Both the position numbers and the translations under genes were made by a program. 51,470 nucleotides of DNA from an uncultured Bacteroidales bacterium (GTDB lineage Bacteria > Bacteroidota > Bacteroidia > Bacteroidales > Muribaculaceae): assembly GCA_902796035.1 (NCBI GenBank), contig CADBNR010000058.1, positions 1 to 51,470 of the forward strand, written 5' to 3'. How positions within the stretch are numbered: position 1 is the stretch's first letter; every line of letters starts with the position of its first letter. The notes below the pieces were generated by a model that saw nothing but the letters and a program-made list of their open reading frames with translations, searched no databases and was not told the DNA's origin. Positions 25,565 through 34,681 of the stretch are shown one piece after another.

Positions 25565-26962
25565 TTACCGCAGTAATACTTTTTCAATAGACTCAACGGC
25601 AGTGGCGGTATCCCTTGAGCATGAAATACGGTCCTTAACTGCTTTGATGCCATAAATTACTGTAGAATGCTCGCGTTTCAGCTTGGCGCCGATGGCAGGT
25701 GTGGAAAGATCGGTGTGCTTGCTGCAGAGATACATCACGATCTGCCGGGCATCCGCAATGTCCCGCATACGGCTCTTGGAAAACAGGTTGTCGGGATTAA
25801 GATTGAAATATTCCGCAGTATTTTCCACGATCATGTCGAAATTGATGATCTTTTTGACCGGTGTTTTAACCGTATGGCTAATCACCTCTTTGGTCATTTC
25901 GACCGACAGCGGCATGTTGGTCTTGATGGATCGTGTCAGAAGGCCCATAACAATGCCTTCGAGTTCGCGTACCGAACCCGTGGCGCGTTCTGCAATGAGG
26001 TCAATGATATCGTCCGACAGATCCAGACCGCTTCTGTTGGCTTTGGCATGAAGGATTTTCTTGCGAAGCTCCAGATCCGGAGCCGGGAGAGGTTCGGTAA
26101 TACCCCATTTGAAGCGGTCGATCAGGCGGTCGGCTATTCCGTCAAGTTCCTGAGGGGGACGGTCGCAGGAGAATATCAGCTTCTTGTTATGTGCATGCAG
26201 GTGGTTGAATATGGGAAACAACGCGCTCGCGCTCTTGGAACCGGTCAATTCCTGAAGATCGTCGAACAGCAGGCAGTCCATCGATTGGAAATAATTGATG
26301 AACTCGGGAATGCTGCCGTTTTTATCAAGTGCCACATGCTGATACATGTTCTGAAATTGACGCATGGTCATGAACAGCACGCGAGCTTTCGGATTTCTCT
26401 CCTTGATTCGGATGCCGATGGCCTGGATCAGATGAGTCTTGCCGACACCTACATTGCCATAAAGGAAAAATGGATTGAATTCCGGTTTTTCAGGATTGTT
26501 TGCAATGTGCTCAGCGATGGTGAAGGCAACTTTATTCGACTCTCCTACGCAATAATTCTCGAACGAGAGTTTGTCGTTGAGCTGAGAATCGAAATTGTTG
26601 CTCTGGTTCTCAACGGGAGCGGTTTCGGTCTGACGTGTCACCGAACTGGTGAGTGAACCGGAGCGTTCAGGACTAAGTACCTTTACGCGCGATTGATTGT
26701 CGTTGCCGATGATGTTGTATTCAAACTCCAGCGTATAGTTGCCGAAGGATTTGCGCAGAGCCACATTGAGGATATTGGCAAACTGATCCTCGTAGAGATC
26801 GGCGTAATATGCCGACGGAAGTTTCAGCACCAGATGGCCGTTGTCGAAGCTGACCGGGCGAGCCACGGCAAACCATATCTTGAACCGGTCCTCGCCGATG
26901 TTGGCGCGGAGCAGCTCACAGCATTTTGCCCATTTGCTTTGCAGTTCGTTCGAATTGGTCAT
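25565..26962 (-). CDS. dnaA: Chromosomal replication initiator DnaA
   Basis: DnaA binds the origin and opens it in its ATP form. The 465 residues show all domains. Domain I covers residues 1-90, a short Ser/Thr/Asn-rich linker follows, and the AAA+ domain has Walker A GNVGVGKT with Lys175 and Walker B LLFDDLQ. Domain IV carries the signature REHSTVIYGIKAV close to the end. The ATG at 26962 fits the family. A TTACTTTG box on the minus strand at 27033-27040 is a near-consensus -7. The upstream region is AT-rich, but I find no cluster of DnaA boxes, so an origin here is not supported. Confidence 0.96.
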   Translation of the reverse strand: MTNSNELQSKWAKCCELLRANIGEDRFKIWFAVARPVSFDNGHLVLKLPSAYYADLYEDQFANILNVALRKSFGNYTLEFEYNIIGNDNQSRVKVLSPERSGSLTSSVTRQTETAPVENQSNNFDSQLNDKLSFENYCVGESNKVAFTIAEHIANNPEKPEFNPFFLYGNVGVGKTHLIQAIGIRIKERNPKARVLFMTMRQFQNMYQHVALDKNGSIPEFINYFQSMDCLLFDDLQELTGSKSASALFPIFNHLHAHNKKLIFSCDRPPQELDGIADRLIDRFKWGITEPLPAPDLELRKKILHAKANRSGLDLSDDIIDLIAERATGSVRELEGIVMGLLTRSIKTNMPLSVEMTKEVISHTVKTPVKKIINFDMIVENTAEYFNLNPDNLFSKSRMRDIADARQIVMYLCSKHTDLSTPAIGAKLKREHSTVIYGIKAVKDRISCSRDTATAVESIEKVLLR

Positions 26963-27179
26963 TGGTGTTTGCGTGTTCTGATATGGCGATTGTGCGTTTA
27001 AGGTCCGGCCAACCGCTTCCCGATTCTCTATGCAAAGTAAGGATAAATAATCTTAATAAAAAAATTGTTTTGCTATTGCATTTTTCGATTGTTCTACTAC
27101 GCTCTGATATTCAACACATTATTTTACACATTTTTTTTGACCGATATTTTGACGGTTTCTATTGATAGCATGAGGCGTA

Positions 27180-27209
27180 TTGCGGAACCGTAAATTTTAA
27201 TTAGCTTTG
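27180..27209 (+). promoter_or_regulatory. Promoter of the thiS unit
   Basis: A -33 TTG (27180-27182) and the -7 TAGCTTTG (27202-27209) are separated by 19 bp. Transcription should start near 27216, giving a leader of only about 18 bases. That is too short for a TPP riboswitch. The AT-rich 27041-27179 stretch before it shows no other element. Confidence 0.65.
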
Positions 27210-27233
27210 TAGTTGCAAACATAATATGTTATC

Positions 27234-27437
27234 ATGAAGATAGAACTGAATAACGAGCCGGTGTCGTTAAGCGACGATACTAAAAGTGTGGCTGAACTGC
27301 TGGCCGATAGAGGTGTGAAAAGCGGAGGTACGGCCGTGTCGGTAAACAATAGAATAGTACGGCACAGCGACTGGGAGCATACCATGTTGCACGAGGGCGA
27401 CAGGGTGGTGATCATTACCGCGGCTTTTGGAGGATAA
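27234..27437 (+). CDS. thiS: Sulfur carrier protein ThiS
   Basis: ThiS is a ubiquitin-like carrier whose C-terminal Gly-Gly is adenylated and then thiocarboxylated to deliver sulfur for the thiazole ring of thiamine. The 67-residue protein has the expected beta-grasp pattern and ends in ITAAFGG, with Gly-Gly as the last two residues. It is followed with no gap by a ThiE/TenI-type gene, and after that by thiE. The partners ThiF, ThiG and ThiH are not in this window. Confidence 0.92.
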   Translation: MKIELNNEPVSLSDDTKSVAELLADRGVKSGGTAVSVNNRIVRHSDWEHTMLHEGDRVVIITAAFGG

Positions 27438-27983
27438 ATGAGATTCCTTAGAATAGGTATCACACCGCCTGATTTCAGACCGTGCGAGGGCGAATCCATA
27501 GTCCGGCTTCTTGACGAAAGAGCGGACATAATGCATCTGCGCAAGCCCGGGTGCACAATCAGAGAGATGGAGGCCTTGATAAGAAGCATTCCGGAGTCAT
27601 ATTATTATCGGCTACGTGTACACAGCTGTTTTGAATTGTGCGGCAAATATGGATTGAGGGGTGTGCATCTCAACAGCCGGGAGCATGATGTACCCGCAGG
27701 TGTGACAAACATATCACGATCATGCCATCACGTCGCGGAACTCGACAATCCGATTCCGGACGGATGCAGACTGGAATATCAGACACTCTCCCCTATTTAC
27801 GATTCAATATCAAAACAGGGATATTCATCTAATTTTAAACTTGAGGAAATTAAGGATTGCTTAATCGGGAAAGAGGTAATTGCACTGGGAGGTGTGACTA
27901 TTGATAAATTTGTTGAATTAAGCAATGCGGGTTTTATCGGAGCGGCCATGCTGGGTTGTCTTGAGGAATATTACAGACGTTGA
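27438..27983 (+). CDS. ThiE/TenI-family protein (thiamine phosphate synthase-like)
   Basis: This 181-residue protein is a short, divergent member of the ThiE/TenI barrel family. Visible features are HLRKPG on an early strand, RLRVHSCFELCGKYGLRGVH and LSPIYDSISKQGYSS with the phosphate-binding region. A final ALGGVTIDKF comes near residue 150. It lacks parts of the pyrimidine-binding site of the full ThiE encoded next, so it may be a TenI-like thiazole tautomerase rather than a synthase. Its start codon directly follows the thiS stop, which indicates strict co-expression. The choice between the two activities is inference. Confidence 0.75.
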   Translation: MRFLRIGITPPDFRPCEGESIVRLLDERADIMHLRKPGCTIREMEALIRSIPESYYYRLRVHSCFELCGKYGLRGVHLNSREHDVPAGVTNISRSCHHVAELDNPIPDGCRLEYQTLSPIYDSISKQGYSSNFKLEEIKDCLIGKEVIALGGVTIDKFVELSNAGFIGAAMLGCLEEYYRR

Positions 27984-28059
27984 ACGGCACGGTCTTTCGG
28001 TAAACTGTAAAGGTATACGGATCGTTAATATAATGAAGTAACACATAAATTACTTGGAA

Positions 28060-28692
28060 ATGGCATTGCAATATATAACGAATACGTCGTCTTCGGTGTC
28101 GGTAACGGATCAGATACGTGCGGTGATCAACGGCGGCTGTCGCTGGGTGCAGATACGTATGAAAGAGGCCGATGACAACGAAGTGCGTAAGGTTGTGGAG
28201 ACTGTTATGCCCTGGTGCATTGAGACGGAGACATTCCTGATACTGGATGATCGTGTAGAGCTGGCCAAGGAACTGCAGGCCGGAGGCGTGCATTTAGGCA
28301 AGACAGATATGCCTCCGGTCCAGGCTCGTCTTCAGTTGGGAGCCGGAGCTGTCATTGGTGTGACGGCCAACACGTTCGAGGACGTGGATAAAGTAAAGAC
28401 CCTCGACGTGGATTATATAGGCGTAGGTCCGTACCGGTACACGGAGACCAAAAAGAACCTTGCACCTCTATTGGGTCTGGAGGGAATAAGACATATCTGC
28501 GACGAGATGAAAAAGAACGACATAACAATTCCTGTGGTCGCTATAGGAGGCATTCGGCTCGAAGATGTGCAGCCTTTGATGGAGACTGGAGTAAACGGCA
28601 TAGCTGTAAGCGGAGCCATTGCATTTGCCCCCGATATTCAGCATGCCACGGAAGACTTTGTAAACGCTTTGAAAAAAGTTAATCAGGCGTGA
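28060..28692 (+). CDS. thiE: Thiamine phosphate synthase
   Basis: ThiE joins the hydroxymethylpyrimidine and thiazole phosphates to thiamine phosphate. From the ATG at 28060 (a TTG two codons earlier is less likely) it has 210 residues, the standard size. The barrel motifs are VQIRMKEAD, LILDDRVELAKEL with the Mg-binding Asp, GVHLGKTDMP, IGVTANTFEDV, DYIGVGPYR and VVAIGGIRLEDV. It lies 76 bases after the TenI-like gene and is probably in the same unit as thiS. No thiamine riboswitch is seen in that gap. Confidence 0.93.
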   Translation: MALQYITNTSSSVSVTDQIRAVINGGCRWVQIRMKEADDNEVRKVVETVMPWCIETETFLILDDRVELAKELQAGGVHLGKTDMPPVQARLQLGAGAVIGVTANTFEDVDKVKTLDVDYIGVGPYRYTETKKNLAPLLGLEGIRHICDEMKKNDITIPVVAIGGIRLEDVQPLMETGVNGIAVSGAIAFAPDIQHATEDFVNALKKVNQA

Positions 28693-28700
28693 CATATTAT

Positions 28701-28731
28701 TTTGTAACGCGCGATTTTTTGCTTAACTTTG
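28701..28731 (+). promoter_or_regulatory. Promoter of the mre cluster
   Basis: TTTG (28701-28704), 19 bp, then TAACTTTG (28724-28731) is a full consensus match. It lies just after the thiE stop and marks the rod-shape genes as a separate unit. Confidence 0.8.
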
Positions 28732-28740
28732 TAAGCTGAA

Positions 28741-28787
28741 AGACCAAGGCCGTGTGCGCTGACCTGTTGGGCGCACGATATTGGTCT
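28741..28787 (+). ncRNA. Folded 5' leader of mreB
   Basis: An outer 7-bp stem (AGACCAA at 28741 with TTGGTCT at 28781) encloses a second GC stem (GTGCGC at 28754 with GCGCAC at 28771). The predicted transcript start lies near 28737, so the mRNA would begin at the hairpin. The mreB ATG is 27 bases after it. This may stabilise the mRNA or regulate translation. No T-tract follows, so a plain terminator is unlikely. Confidence 0.45.
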
Positions 28788-28813
28788 GTCCAATAATAAG
28801 TTAGATAAGGCAA

Positions 28814-29833
28814 ATGGGATTATTTTCGTTTACACAGGAAATTGCGATGGACTTGGGTACCGCCAATTCCATCATCATACATAACGATAAGATAGTGGTG
28901 GACCAGCCGAGTGTCGTGGCCATCGAGAATAAGACGGACAAGCTTCTTGCAGTCGGCGAAACGGCTCATCAGATGGAAGGAAAGGAACCCCCGGGCATCC
29001 GTACTATCCGACCGCTTCGCGATGGTGTGATTGCAGACTTCAATGCCGCCGAGCAGATGATTCGCGGCATGGTCAAGATGGTGAACAACAAGCGCCGATG
29101 GTTCTCGCCTGCCCTCCGCATGGTGGTTTGCATCCCATCGGGATCGACCGAGGTCGAGATTCGCGCCGTGCGCGACTCCAGCGAGCATGCCGGAGGCCGC
29201 GATGTATATATGATATACGAGCCTATGGCCGCGGCTCTGGGTATCGGCATTGATGTCGAGGCTCCGGAAGGAAATATGATTGTGGACATAGGCGGCGGAT
29301 CGACGGAGATTGCCGTAATATCGCTTGGCGGTATCGTATCCAATAAGAGTATCCGTACGGCAGGCAACGACCTGACGGCCGATATTCAGGCACACATGGC
29401 CAACCAGCATAACGTAAAGGTCGGTTCCACCATGGCGGAGCAGATCAAGATAAATGTCGGTTCTGCCATTCCTAATCTGGATAATCCGCCGGAACCATTC
29501 GTGATATGCGGTCCGAACAAGATCAACGCCCTCCCGATGGAAGTGGCCGTGACCCACGATGAGATTGCGCACTGTATAGACAAGACTATCCAGAAGATGG
29601 AAAACGCAATCCGCGACGCTTTGGAACAGACACCTCCGGAGCTATATGCGGATGTGGTACGCAACGGTATCTATCTGGCTGGCGGCGGCGCGCAGTTGCG
29701 CGGTCTGGCCAAGAGGTTCTCGGACAAATTCGAGATTGAATTCAAGGTGCCCGACGACCCCTTGCACGCGGTGGCAAAGGGTACCGGTGTAGCCCTGAAG
29801 AATATAAACCGTTTCTCGTTCTTGATTAGATAA
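28814..29833 (+). CDS. mreB: Rod-shape actin homologue MreB
   Basis: MreB forms membrane-bound filaments that orient lateral wall synthesis. The 339 residues match the family. The nucleotide site shows LGTANSIIIH near the start, MIVDIGGGSTEIAVI in the middle, and LAGGGAQLRGL near residue 290. The Phe-rich N-terminus (MGLFSFTQE) is the usual membrane anchor. It is the first gene of mreBCD-mrdA-rodA, with a consensus promoter and a structured leader. The gap to mreC is 35 bases. Confidence 0.97.
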   Translation: MGLFSFTQEIAMDLGTANSIIIHNDKIVVDQPSVVAIENKTDKLLAVGETAHQMEGKEPPGIRTIRPLRDGVIADFNAAEQMIRGMVKMVNNKRRWFSPALRMVVCIPSGSTEVEIRAVRDSSEHAGGRDVYMIYEPMAAALGIGIDVEAPEGNMIVDIGGGSTEIAVISLGGIVSNKSIRTAGNDLTADIQAHMANQHNVKVGSTMAEQIKINVGSAIPNLDNPPEPFVICGPNKINALPMEVAVTHDEIAHCIDKTIQKMENAIRDALEQTPPELYADVVRNGIYLAGGGAQLRGLAKRFSDKFEIEFKVPDDPLHAVAKGTGVALKNINRFSFLIR

Positions 29834-29868
29834 ACATATAGTCCGATCGGATAATATAGATTGTCGGA

Positions 29869-30720
29869 ATGAACAATCTTCTGAATTTCATTCTGAAATA
29901 TTCGAAATGGTTTGTCTTCACGATATATGTGTTGATAAGCATCGTTCTGCTGGTAGTTAGCAATAACTATCAGCAGTCGATATATATGACCTCGGCCAAT
30001 GCTGTAACGGGATCCGTATATAGCGGCTGGTCGTCTGTGACCGGGTATTTCCATCTGCATTCCATCAATGAAAGTCTTCAGCACCGCAATGCGATGCTTC
30101 AGAACGAGGTGTTGAATCTGCAGAGTCAGTTGCGCGAACTCCGGGCAGCTGCCGGCGACAGTATACCCACTCCTACAGTGGAGAGATTCGATTACATAGC
30201 CGCCGGAGTGATCAACAACAACACCCGACACCCTAAAAACTTTTTTACAATCAACAAAGGGATGAACGACGGCGTCCGTACAGGAATGGGCGTGGTGGAT
30301 CAGAACGGTGTGGTTGGTATCGTGAATGTGGCCGGACGTCACATGGCCCGTGTCATATCGCTTCTTAACGAGACACAGCATTTTTCCGTGAAGATCAAGG
30401 ATACTTCTTTCGTAGGCTCATTGTCTTGGAAAGGACGTAATCCGGAAATAGGATATGTAGAGGAAATACCACGTCATGCCAGGTATAGTCCGGGTGACAC
30501 GATAGTGACATCCGGATATTCCACGGCTTTTCCCGAGGGAATACCTGTAGGCGTGATACTGAACCGCGTGCATAGCCGTGATGATTCCTTCTTCACTTTC
30601 AAGGTGAAGCTGACATCCGATTTCCGGACCATCAATTCCGTCAGGGTAATCAGGGATATTTATAAGAACGAGATAGATTCGCTGGCCGCCTTCGACGTGG
30701 TGACCTCAGAGGACAAATGA
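29869..30720 (+). CDS. mreC: Rod-shape-determining protein MreC
   Basis: MreC is a bitopic inner-membrane protein whose periplasmic part binds PBP2 and activates the elongasome. The 283-residue chain has one N-terminal membrane segment (FVFTIYVLISIVLLVV, residues 17-33). A coiled-coil stretch follows with SLQHRNAMLQNEVLNLQSQL. The beta-sandwich domain contains GVVDQNGVVGIVN, RVISLLNE and the VTSGYSTAFPEGIPVG loop. The order after mreB and before mreD is the classical one. Confidence 0.94.
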   Translation: MNNLLNFILKYSKWFVFTIYVLISIVLLVVSNNYQQSIYMTSANAVTGSVYSGWSSVTGYFHLHSINESLQHRNAMLQNEVLNLQSQLRELRAAAGDSIPTPTVERFDYIAAGVINNNTRHPKNFFTINKGMNDGVRTGMGVVDQNGVVGIVNVAGRHMARVISLLNETQHFSVKIKDTSFVGSLSWKGRNPEIGYVEEIPRHARYSPGDTIVTSGYSTAFPEGIPVGVILNRVHSRDDSFFTFKVKLTSDFRTINSVRVIRDIYKNEIDSLAAFDVVTSEDK

Positions 30721-30741
30721 CGGATTAACAGACATAGAGAT

Positions 30742-31263
30742 ATGGGACCGAAGTTGTTCGGAAATATAGTGTTGATGATTGTGCTGGTGCTTGCCCAGGT
30801 GCTGGTATGCAACCGCATCATGCTGTTCGGAGTGGCTGTGGCATTCGTGTTCATATATGTGGTTGTCAGTCTGCCCATGAAGCTGAAGACCGACTGGTTG
30901 CTGACGTGGGCGTTTGTGTCGGGGCTACTGGTGGATGTATTCGTGGACACTCCCGGGGTGAACGCATTGAGCTGCACGCTGCTGGCCATGATGAAGAAAC
31001 CGGTGCTGTACGCATATATTCCACGCGACGACCATACTAAAAATGTTGTACCGTCGCTCTCTACTCTCGGATTCGCTGTCTATGCAAAATATCTGCTTAC
31101 CATGTCGGCTCTGTATTGCGTCATGGTATTCACTATAGAATATTTCAGCTTCGTCAGCGTTAAAGAGATTGTCACAATGTCGGCCGCCAGCGCCGTATTG
31201 ACTTTTTTGATTCTATTGGCAATAGACAGCCTCATAATCTCAAGACGTGAGAAAAGACTATAA
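30742..31263 (+). CDS. mreD: Rod-shape-determining protein MreD
   Basis: MreD is a small polytopic membrane partner of MreC. The 173 residues contain about five membrane segments, including VLMIVLVLAQVLVCN and ALYCVMVFTIEYFSF. They also include the GLLVDVFVDTPGVNALSC stretch typical of the family (a DxxxxxxxG pattern in the second half). Its end overlaps the mrdA start by 17 bases, implying coupled translation. Confidence 0.9.
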   Translation: MGPKLFGNIVLMIVLVLAQVLVCNRIMLFGVAVAFVFIYVVVSLPMKLKTDWLLTWAFVSGLLVDVFVDTPGVNALSCTLLAMMKKPVLYAYIPRDDHTKNVVPSLSTLGFAVYAKYLLTMSALYCVMVFTIEYFSFVSVKEIVTMSAASAVLTFLILLAIDSLIISRREKRL

Positions 31264-33100
31264 TCTGGAAAAGCGTAAATATGTGGTAGGCGGGTTCATC
31301 ACCGTCATAATCCTTATCTACATAGTGCGTCTTTTCTATCTACAGATAGGAGACGCCAACTATAAGGCCCGAGCCGACAGCAATGCCTTTCTGCGTCGCA
31401 CCATATATCCGGCTCGAGGTCTGGTGTACGACCGCAACGACCGCCTGATAGTGCTGAACAAGCCTGCGTACGACGTAATGATAATTCCCAAGGATGTTAC
31501 GCCTTTCGATACCACCGCTCTATGTGGCGTACTTGGAATAACCAAGGATCAGCTTAAGGAGAAATGGGCCGAGATGAAGGACACGCGCAAGAATCCCGGT
31601 TATTCAGCCTACTCTCCCCAAAAGCTGATATCGCATCTTTCGCAGGAAGATTACGGAAAACTGCAGGAGAAACTTTATCTGTTTCCCGGTTTCTTTATCC
31701 AGAAACGAGCCGTGCGTGAATACTCCACCGTAGCCGGCGCTAACATTCTCGGCAATATACGCGAGGTATCGGCCAATGACATAGAGAATGACCGTTATTA
31801 TCGGCGTGGCGACTATACCGGTGATCTCGGTATCGAAAAAAGTTACGAGACGGCACTGCGTGGCAACAAGGGTGTGGAAATTCTGATGAAAGACGCGTAC
31901 GGACGTATCAAAGGGAAATATGAGAACGGTGCTTTTGATGTGGCTCCGACTTCAGGCCATAACCTGAAATTAGGCATAGACTGGGATCTTCAGGAATATG
32001 GCGAGCAGCTGATGGTTAACAAGATCGGAGCCATTGTGGCCATAGAGCCTGCGACCGGAGAAATACTATGCCTGGTGACATCGCCCAACTACGATCCGTC
32101 ATTGCTGGTAGGACGCAGCCGAGGCAAAAATTATGCTGATCTCGTCAAGAATCCGATGAAGCCGCTCTATAACCGGGCCATTCAAGGCGCGTATCCTCCC
32201 GGCTCAACTTTCAAGCCTACCCAGGGATTGATTTTTCTGCAGGAAGGCACGGTCAATCTGCACACCATGTATCCATGTTACAGAGGATATGTAAATGGAT
32301 TGCGGGTAGGATGTCACGGACATGGCTCTCCTATCGCCTTGAAACCGGCCATCCAGACATCTTGTAACGCTTACTTCTGCTGGGGCCTGAAGAACTTCAT
32401 CGACAAGCGGGGTACAACACCCTCCAGACAGCTTGAGAAGTGGAAAGACTATATGGTGCAGATGGGCTATGGATATAAACTCGGGGTCGATCTTCCTTCG
32501 GAAAGCAGAGGCTTCATACCGAATCCCGATTATTATAGCAAGAGCTTCCGTGGAGCGAACTGGACGGCCAACTCCATCATATCCATCTCTATCGGTCAGG
32601 GAGAAGTACTGGCCACACCGTTGCAGATAGCCAATCTGTGCGCTACCATAGCCAATCGGGGCTGGTTCCGGACACCGCATGTGGTGAAGGAGATAGCCGA
32701 CAGTACGATAGATGCGAAATACAAGGAACGTCATCGCCCCAGGATCAAGAGGGAATATTACGAGGATGTGGCCGAAGGAATGCGAATGGCTGTGTTGGGC
32801 GGTACATGCCGTACGGCCAATCTGCCCGGGGTCGAGGTATGCGGTAAGACCGGAACGGCTCAGAACCCGCACGGACGAGACCACTCGGTGTTCATGGGCT
32901 TCGCGCCGTATCACAATCCCAAGATCGCGGTATGCGTGTATGTGGAGAATGCAGGATTCGGTGCTACGTTCGGCGTGCCTATCGGCAGCCTGATAATCGA
33001 GAAGTATCTTAACGGTTCCATAGCGGAAAACCGTAAGCATATCGAAACAAGAATGTTAACATCCAATACTATAGCAAACAGTGGCGTCACCAAACACTGA
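31247..33100 (+). CDS. mrdA: Penicillin-binding protein 2, transpeptidase of the elongasome
   Basis: PBP2 cross-links new peptidoglycan with RodA. The 617 residues have a short cytoplasmic tail and one membrane segment (VVGGFITVIILIYIVRLFYL). A pedestal region follows, and then the transpeptidase domain. The catalytic motifs are STFK with Ser320, SCN with Ser372 and KTGT with Lys534. The length is normal. It overlaps mreD by 17 bases and rodA by 20 bases, so the three are translated as a coupled set. This enzyme is the main target of mecillinam-type beta-lactams in rod-shaped species. Confidence 0.96.
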   Translation: MRKDYNLEKRKYVVGGFITVIILIYIVRLFYLQIGDANYKARADSNAFLRRTIYPARGLVYDRNDRLIVLNKPAYDVMIIPKDVTPFDTTALCGVLGITKDQLKEKWAEMKDTRKNPGYSAYSPQKLISHLSQEDYGKLQEKLYLFPGFFIQKRAVREYSTVAGANILGNIREVSANDIENDRYYRRGDYTGDLGIEKSYETALRGNKGVEILMKDAYGRIKGKYENGAFDVAPTSGHNLKLGIDWDLQEYGEQLMVNKIGAIVAIEPATGEILCLVTSPNYDPSLLVGRSRGKNYADLVKNPMKPLYNRAIQGAYPPGSTFKPTQGLIFLQEGTVNLHTMYPCYRGYVNGLRVGCHGHGSPIALKPAIQTSCNAYFCWGLKNFIDKRGTTPSRQLEKWKDYMVQMGYGYKLGVDLPSESRGFIPNPDYYSKSFRGANWTANSIISISIGQGEVLATPLQIANLCATIANRGWFRTPHVVKEIADSTIDAKYKERHRPRIKREYYEDVAEGMRMAVLGGTCRTANLPGVEVCGKTGTAQNPHGRDHSVFMGFAPYHNPKIAVCVYVENAGFGATFGVPIGSLIIEKYLNGSIAENRKHIETRMLTSNTIANSGVTKH

Positions 33101-34550
33101 AAGTAGCCTTGGGGGATTCCGGGGCCTTGACTGGATCACGGTCCTGATTTATCTGGTGCTGGTATGTGCCGGAGCTCTCAGCATATACGCTGCGAGTTAT
33201 GATTTTGACAATGCTTCGCTGTTCGACCTGAATGAATTTTCCGGCAAGCAGATTATGTGGATAGGTCTTTCGCTGGCCTTGGGTGCCGTAATATTGCTGA
33301 TGGACTACCGGATATTCAAGACTTACGCCTATCCAATTTACATAGTCGTTCTGTTCGTGCTGCTTCTCACCATTTTCATAGCGCCTGATATCAAGGGATC
33401 GCATTCCTGGATATCGCTCGGTCCTGTCAGCCTGCAGCCGGCCGAATTCGGTAAGTTCGCCACCGCATTGGCATTGGCCAAACTGTTTGATTCCTACAAT
33501 TTCTCGCTTAATGCCAAGATCAGCAACTATTTCCGGGCTCTGATCATAATATTCCTGCCAATAATTCTGATATTGTTGCAGAACGAGACTGGCAGTGCTC
33601 TGGTATATGTATCATTGATATTCGTGCTGTATCGCGAGGGAATGAGCGGACTGGTACTCTTTTCGGTATTCTGCGCCGTAACATACTTTGTTGTGGCTGT
33701 GAAATTCGCGGAACCTTTGATTCTGGGACTTCCGATGGGAGAATTCACTGTGTTCATCATCATCATGCTGATTTATTCGTTGATGCTGTTGTTCTATTGC
33801 CGGGATCTGTTCATAGCACGCAATGTCATTATCGGATTTGCAGGTTCCGGTGCTATAGTGACTGTATTGAGTATATGCGGTGTAAATGTTAACGGACTCG
33901 CCTACTTCCTGACAATCATCGCTGCGGCTCTGATATATACAGGTATATCCATGTTCCGTCACAGGATCGGAAAATTTGTGGTGTCCATAGGTTTCTGCAT
34001 AGTGTCGGTACTATTCCTCTTTTCGGTGAATTATGCCTACAATAATATATTGCAGCCACACCAGCAGATGCGAATCAAGGTAGCCCTTGGCATAGAGGAA
34101 AATCTGCGGGGTGCCGGATATAACGTCAACCAGTCAAAAATCGCTATAGGATCCGGCGGTGTGACAGGCAAGGGATTTCTGAACGGAACGCAGACAAAAC
34201 TGAAATACGTTCCCGAGCAACACACGGACTTCATATTCTGTACAATTGGTGAGGAACAGGGCTTCGTAGGCGCCGCGGGCGTTTTGCTGCTGTTTTTGAT
34301 ATTGATATTGCGGCTGATACATATAGCCGAACGACAACGAACTCCGTTTGAACGGGTATATGCATATTGTGTCGTGTCGATATTGATATTCCACCTATGC
34401 ATCAACATTGGTATGGTGATCGGATTATGTCCTGTCATAGGCATTCCGTTGCCTTTCTTCAGCTATGGAGGTTCATCATTGTGGGGATTTACGATACTGC
34501 TGTTCATTTTGTTGCGTCTCGACGCATCGCGCAAGGACCGGCTTGATTGA
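33081..34550 (+). CDS. rodA: Peptidoglycan polymerase RodA (SEDS family)
   Basis: RodA polymerises lipid II into glycan strands in the inner membrane, paired with PBP2. The 489-residue protein has about ten membrane segments. Family motifs include SLQPAEFGKF, NETGSALVY, and a periplasmic loop with EQHTDFIFCTIGEEQGFVG, whose Asp is the expected catalytic residue. Near the end is PLPFFSYGGSS, the SEDS signature. It is longer than enteric RodA (about 370) because of extra residues in the central loops, a common Bacteroidetes trait. The likely start is GTG at 33081, inside mrdA; no upstream ATG is available in frame. Confidence 0.95.
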   Translation: MASPNTESSLGGFRGLDWITVLIYLVLVCAGALSIYAASYDFDNASLFDLNEFSGKQIMWIGLSLALGAVILLMDYRIFKTYAYPIYIVVLFVLLLTIFIAPDIKGSHSWISLGPVSLQPAEFGKFATALALAKLFDSYNFSLNAKISNYFRALIIIFLPIILILLQNETGSALVYVSLIFVLYREGMSGLVLFSVFCAVTYFVVAVKFAEPLILGLPMGEFTVFIIIMLIYSLMLLFYCRDLFIARNVIIGFAGSGAIVTVLSICGVNVNGLAYFLTIIAAALIYTGISMFRHRIGKFVVSIGFCIVSVLFLFSVNYAYNNILQPHQQMRIKVALGIEENLRGAGYNVNQSKIAIGSGGVTGKGFLNGTQTKLKYVPEQHTDFIFCTIGEEQGFVGAAGVLLLFLILILRLIHIAERQRTPFERVYAYCVVSILIFHLCINIGMVIGLCPVIGIPLPFFSYGGSSLWGFTILLFILLRLDASRKDRLD

Positions 34551-34681
34551 AAAATTTTAACACTTTGACGATAAAAACAGTCTGAATGACGTTATAATAT
34601 TAGAGCGTTCAGGACACAAGGAACCTTAATACCGTTCTAATGACATCAAGTATACTAATAACTCTAATATAACCTGAAACA

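Noticed and set aside
25667-26656. 329-codon plus-strand frame
   Set aside because: It is antisense to dnaA, with no start signal and no family similarity.
26963-27233. Replication origin next to dnaA
   Set aside because: The region is AT-rich, but I find no cluster of DnaA boxes close to TTATCCACA and none of the usual neighbours (rpmH, dnaN).
27984-28059. TPP riboswitch before thiE
   Set aside because: None of the conserved core (CTGAGA with ACCTGA) is visible and the gap is too short for a full element.
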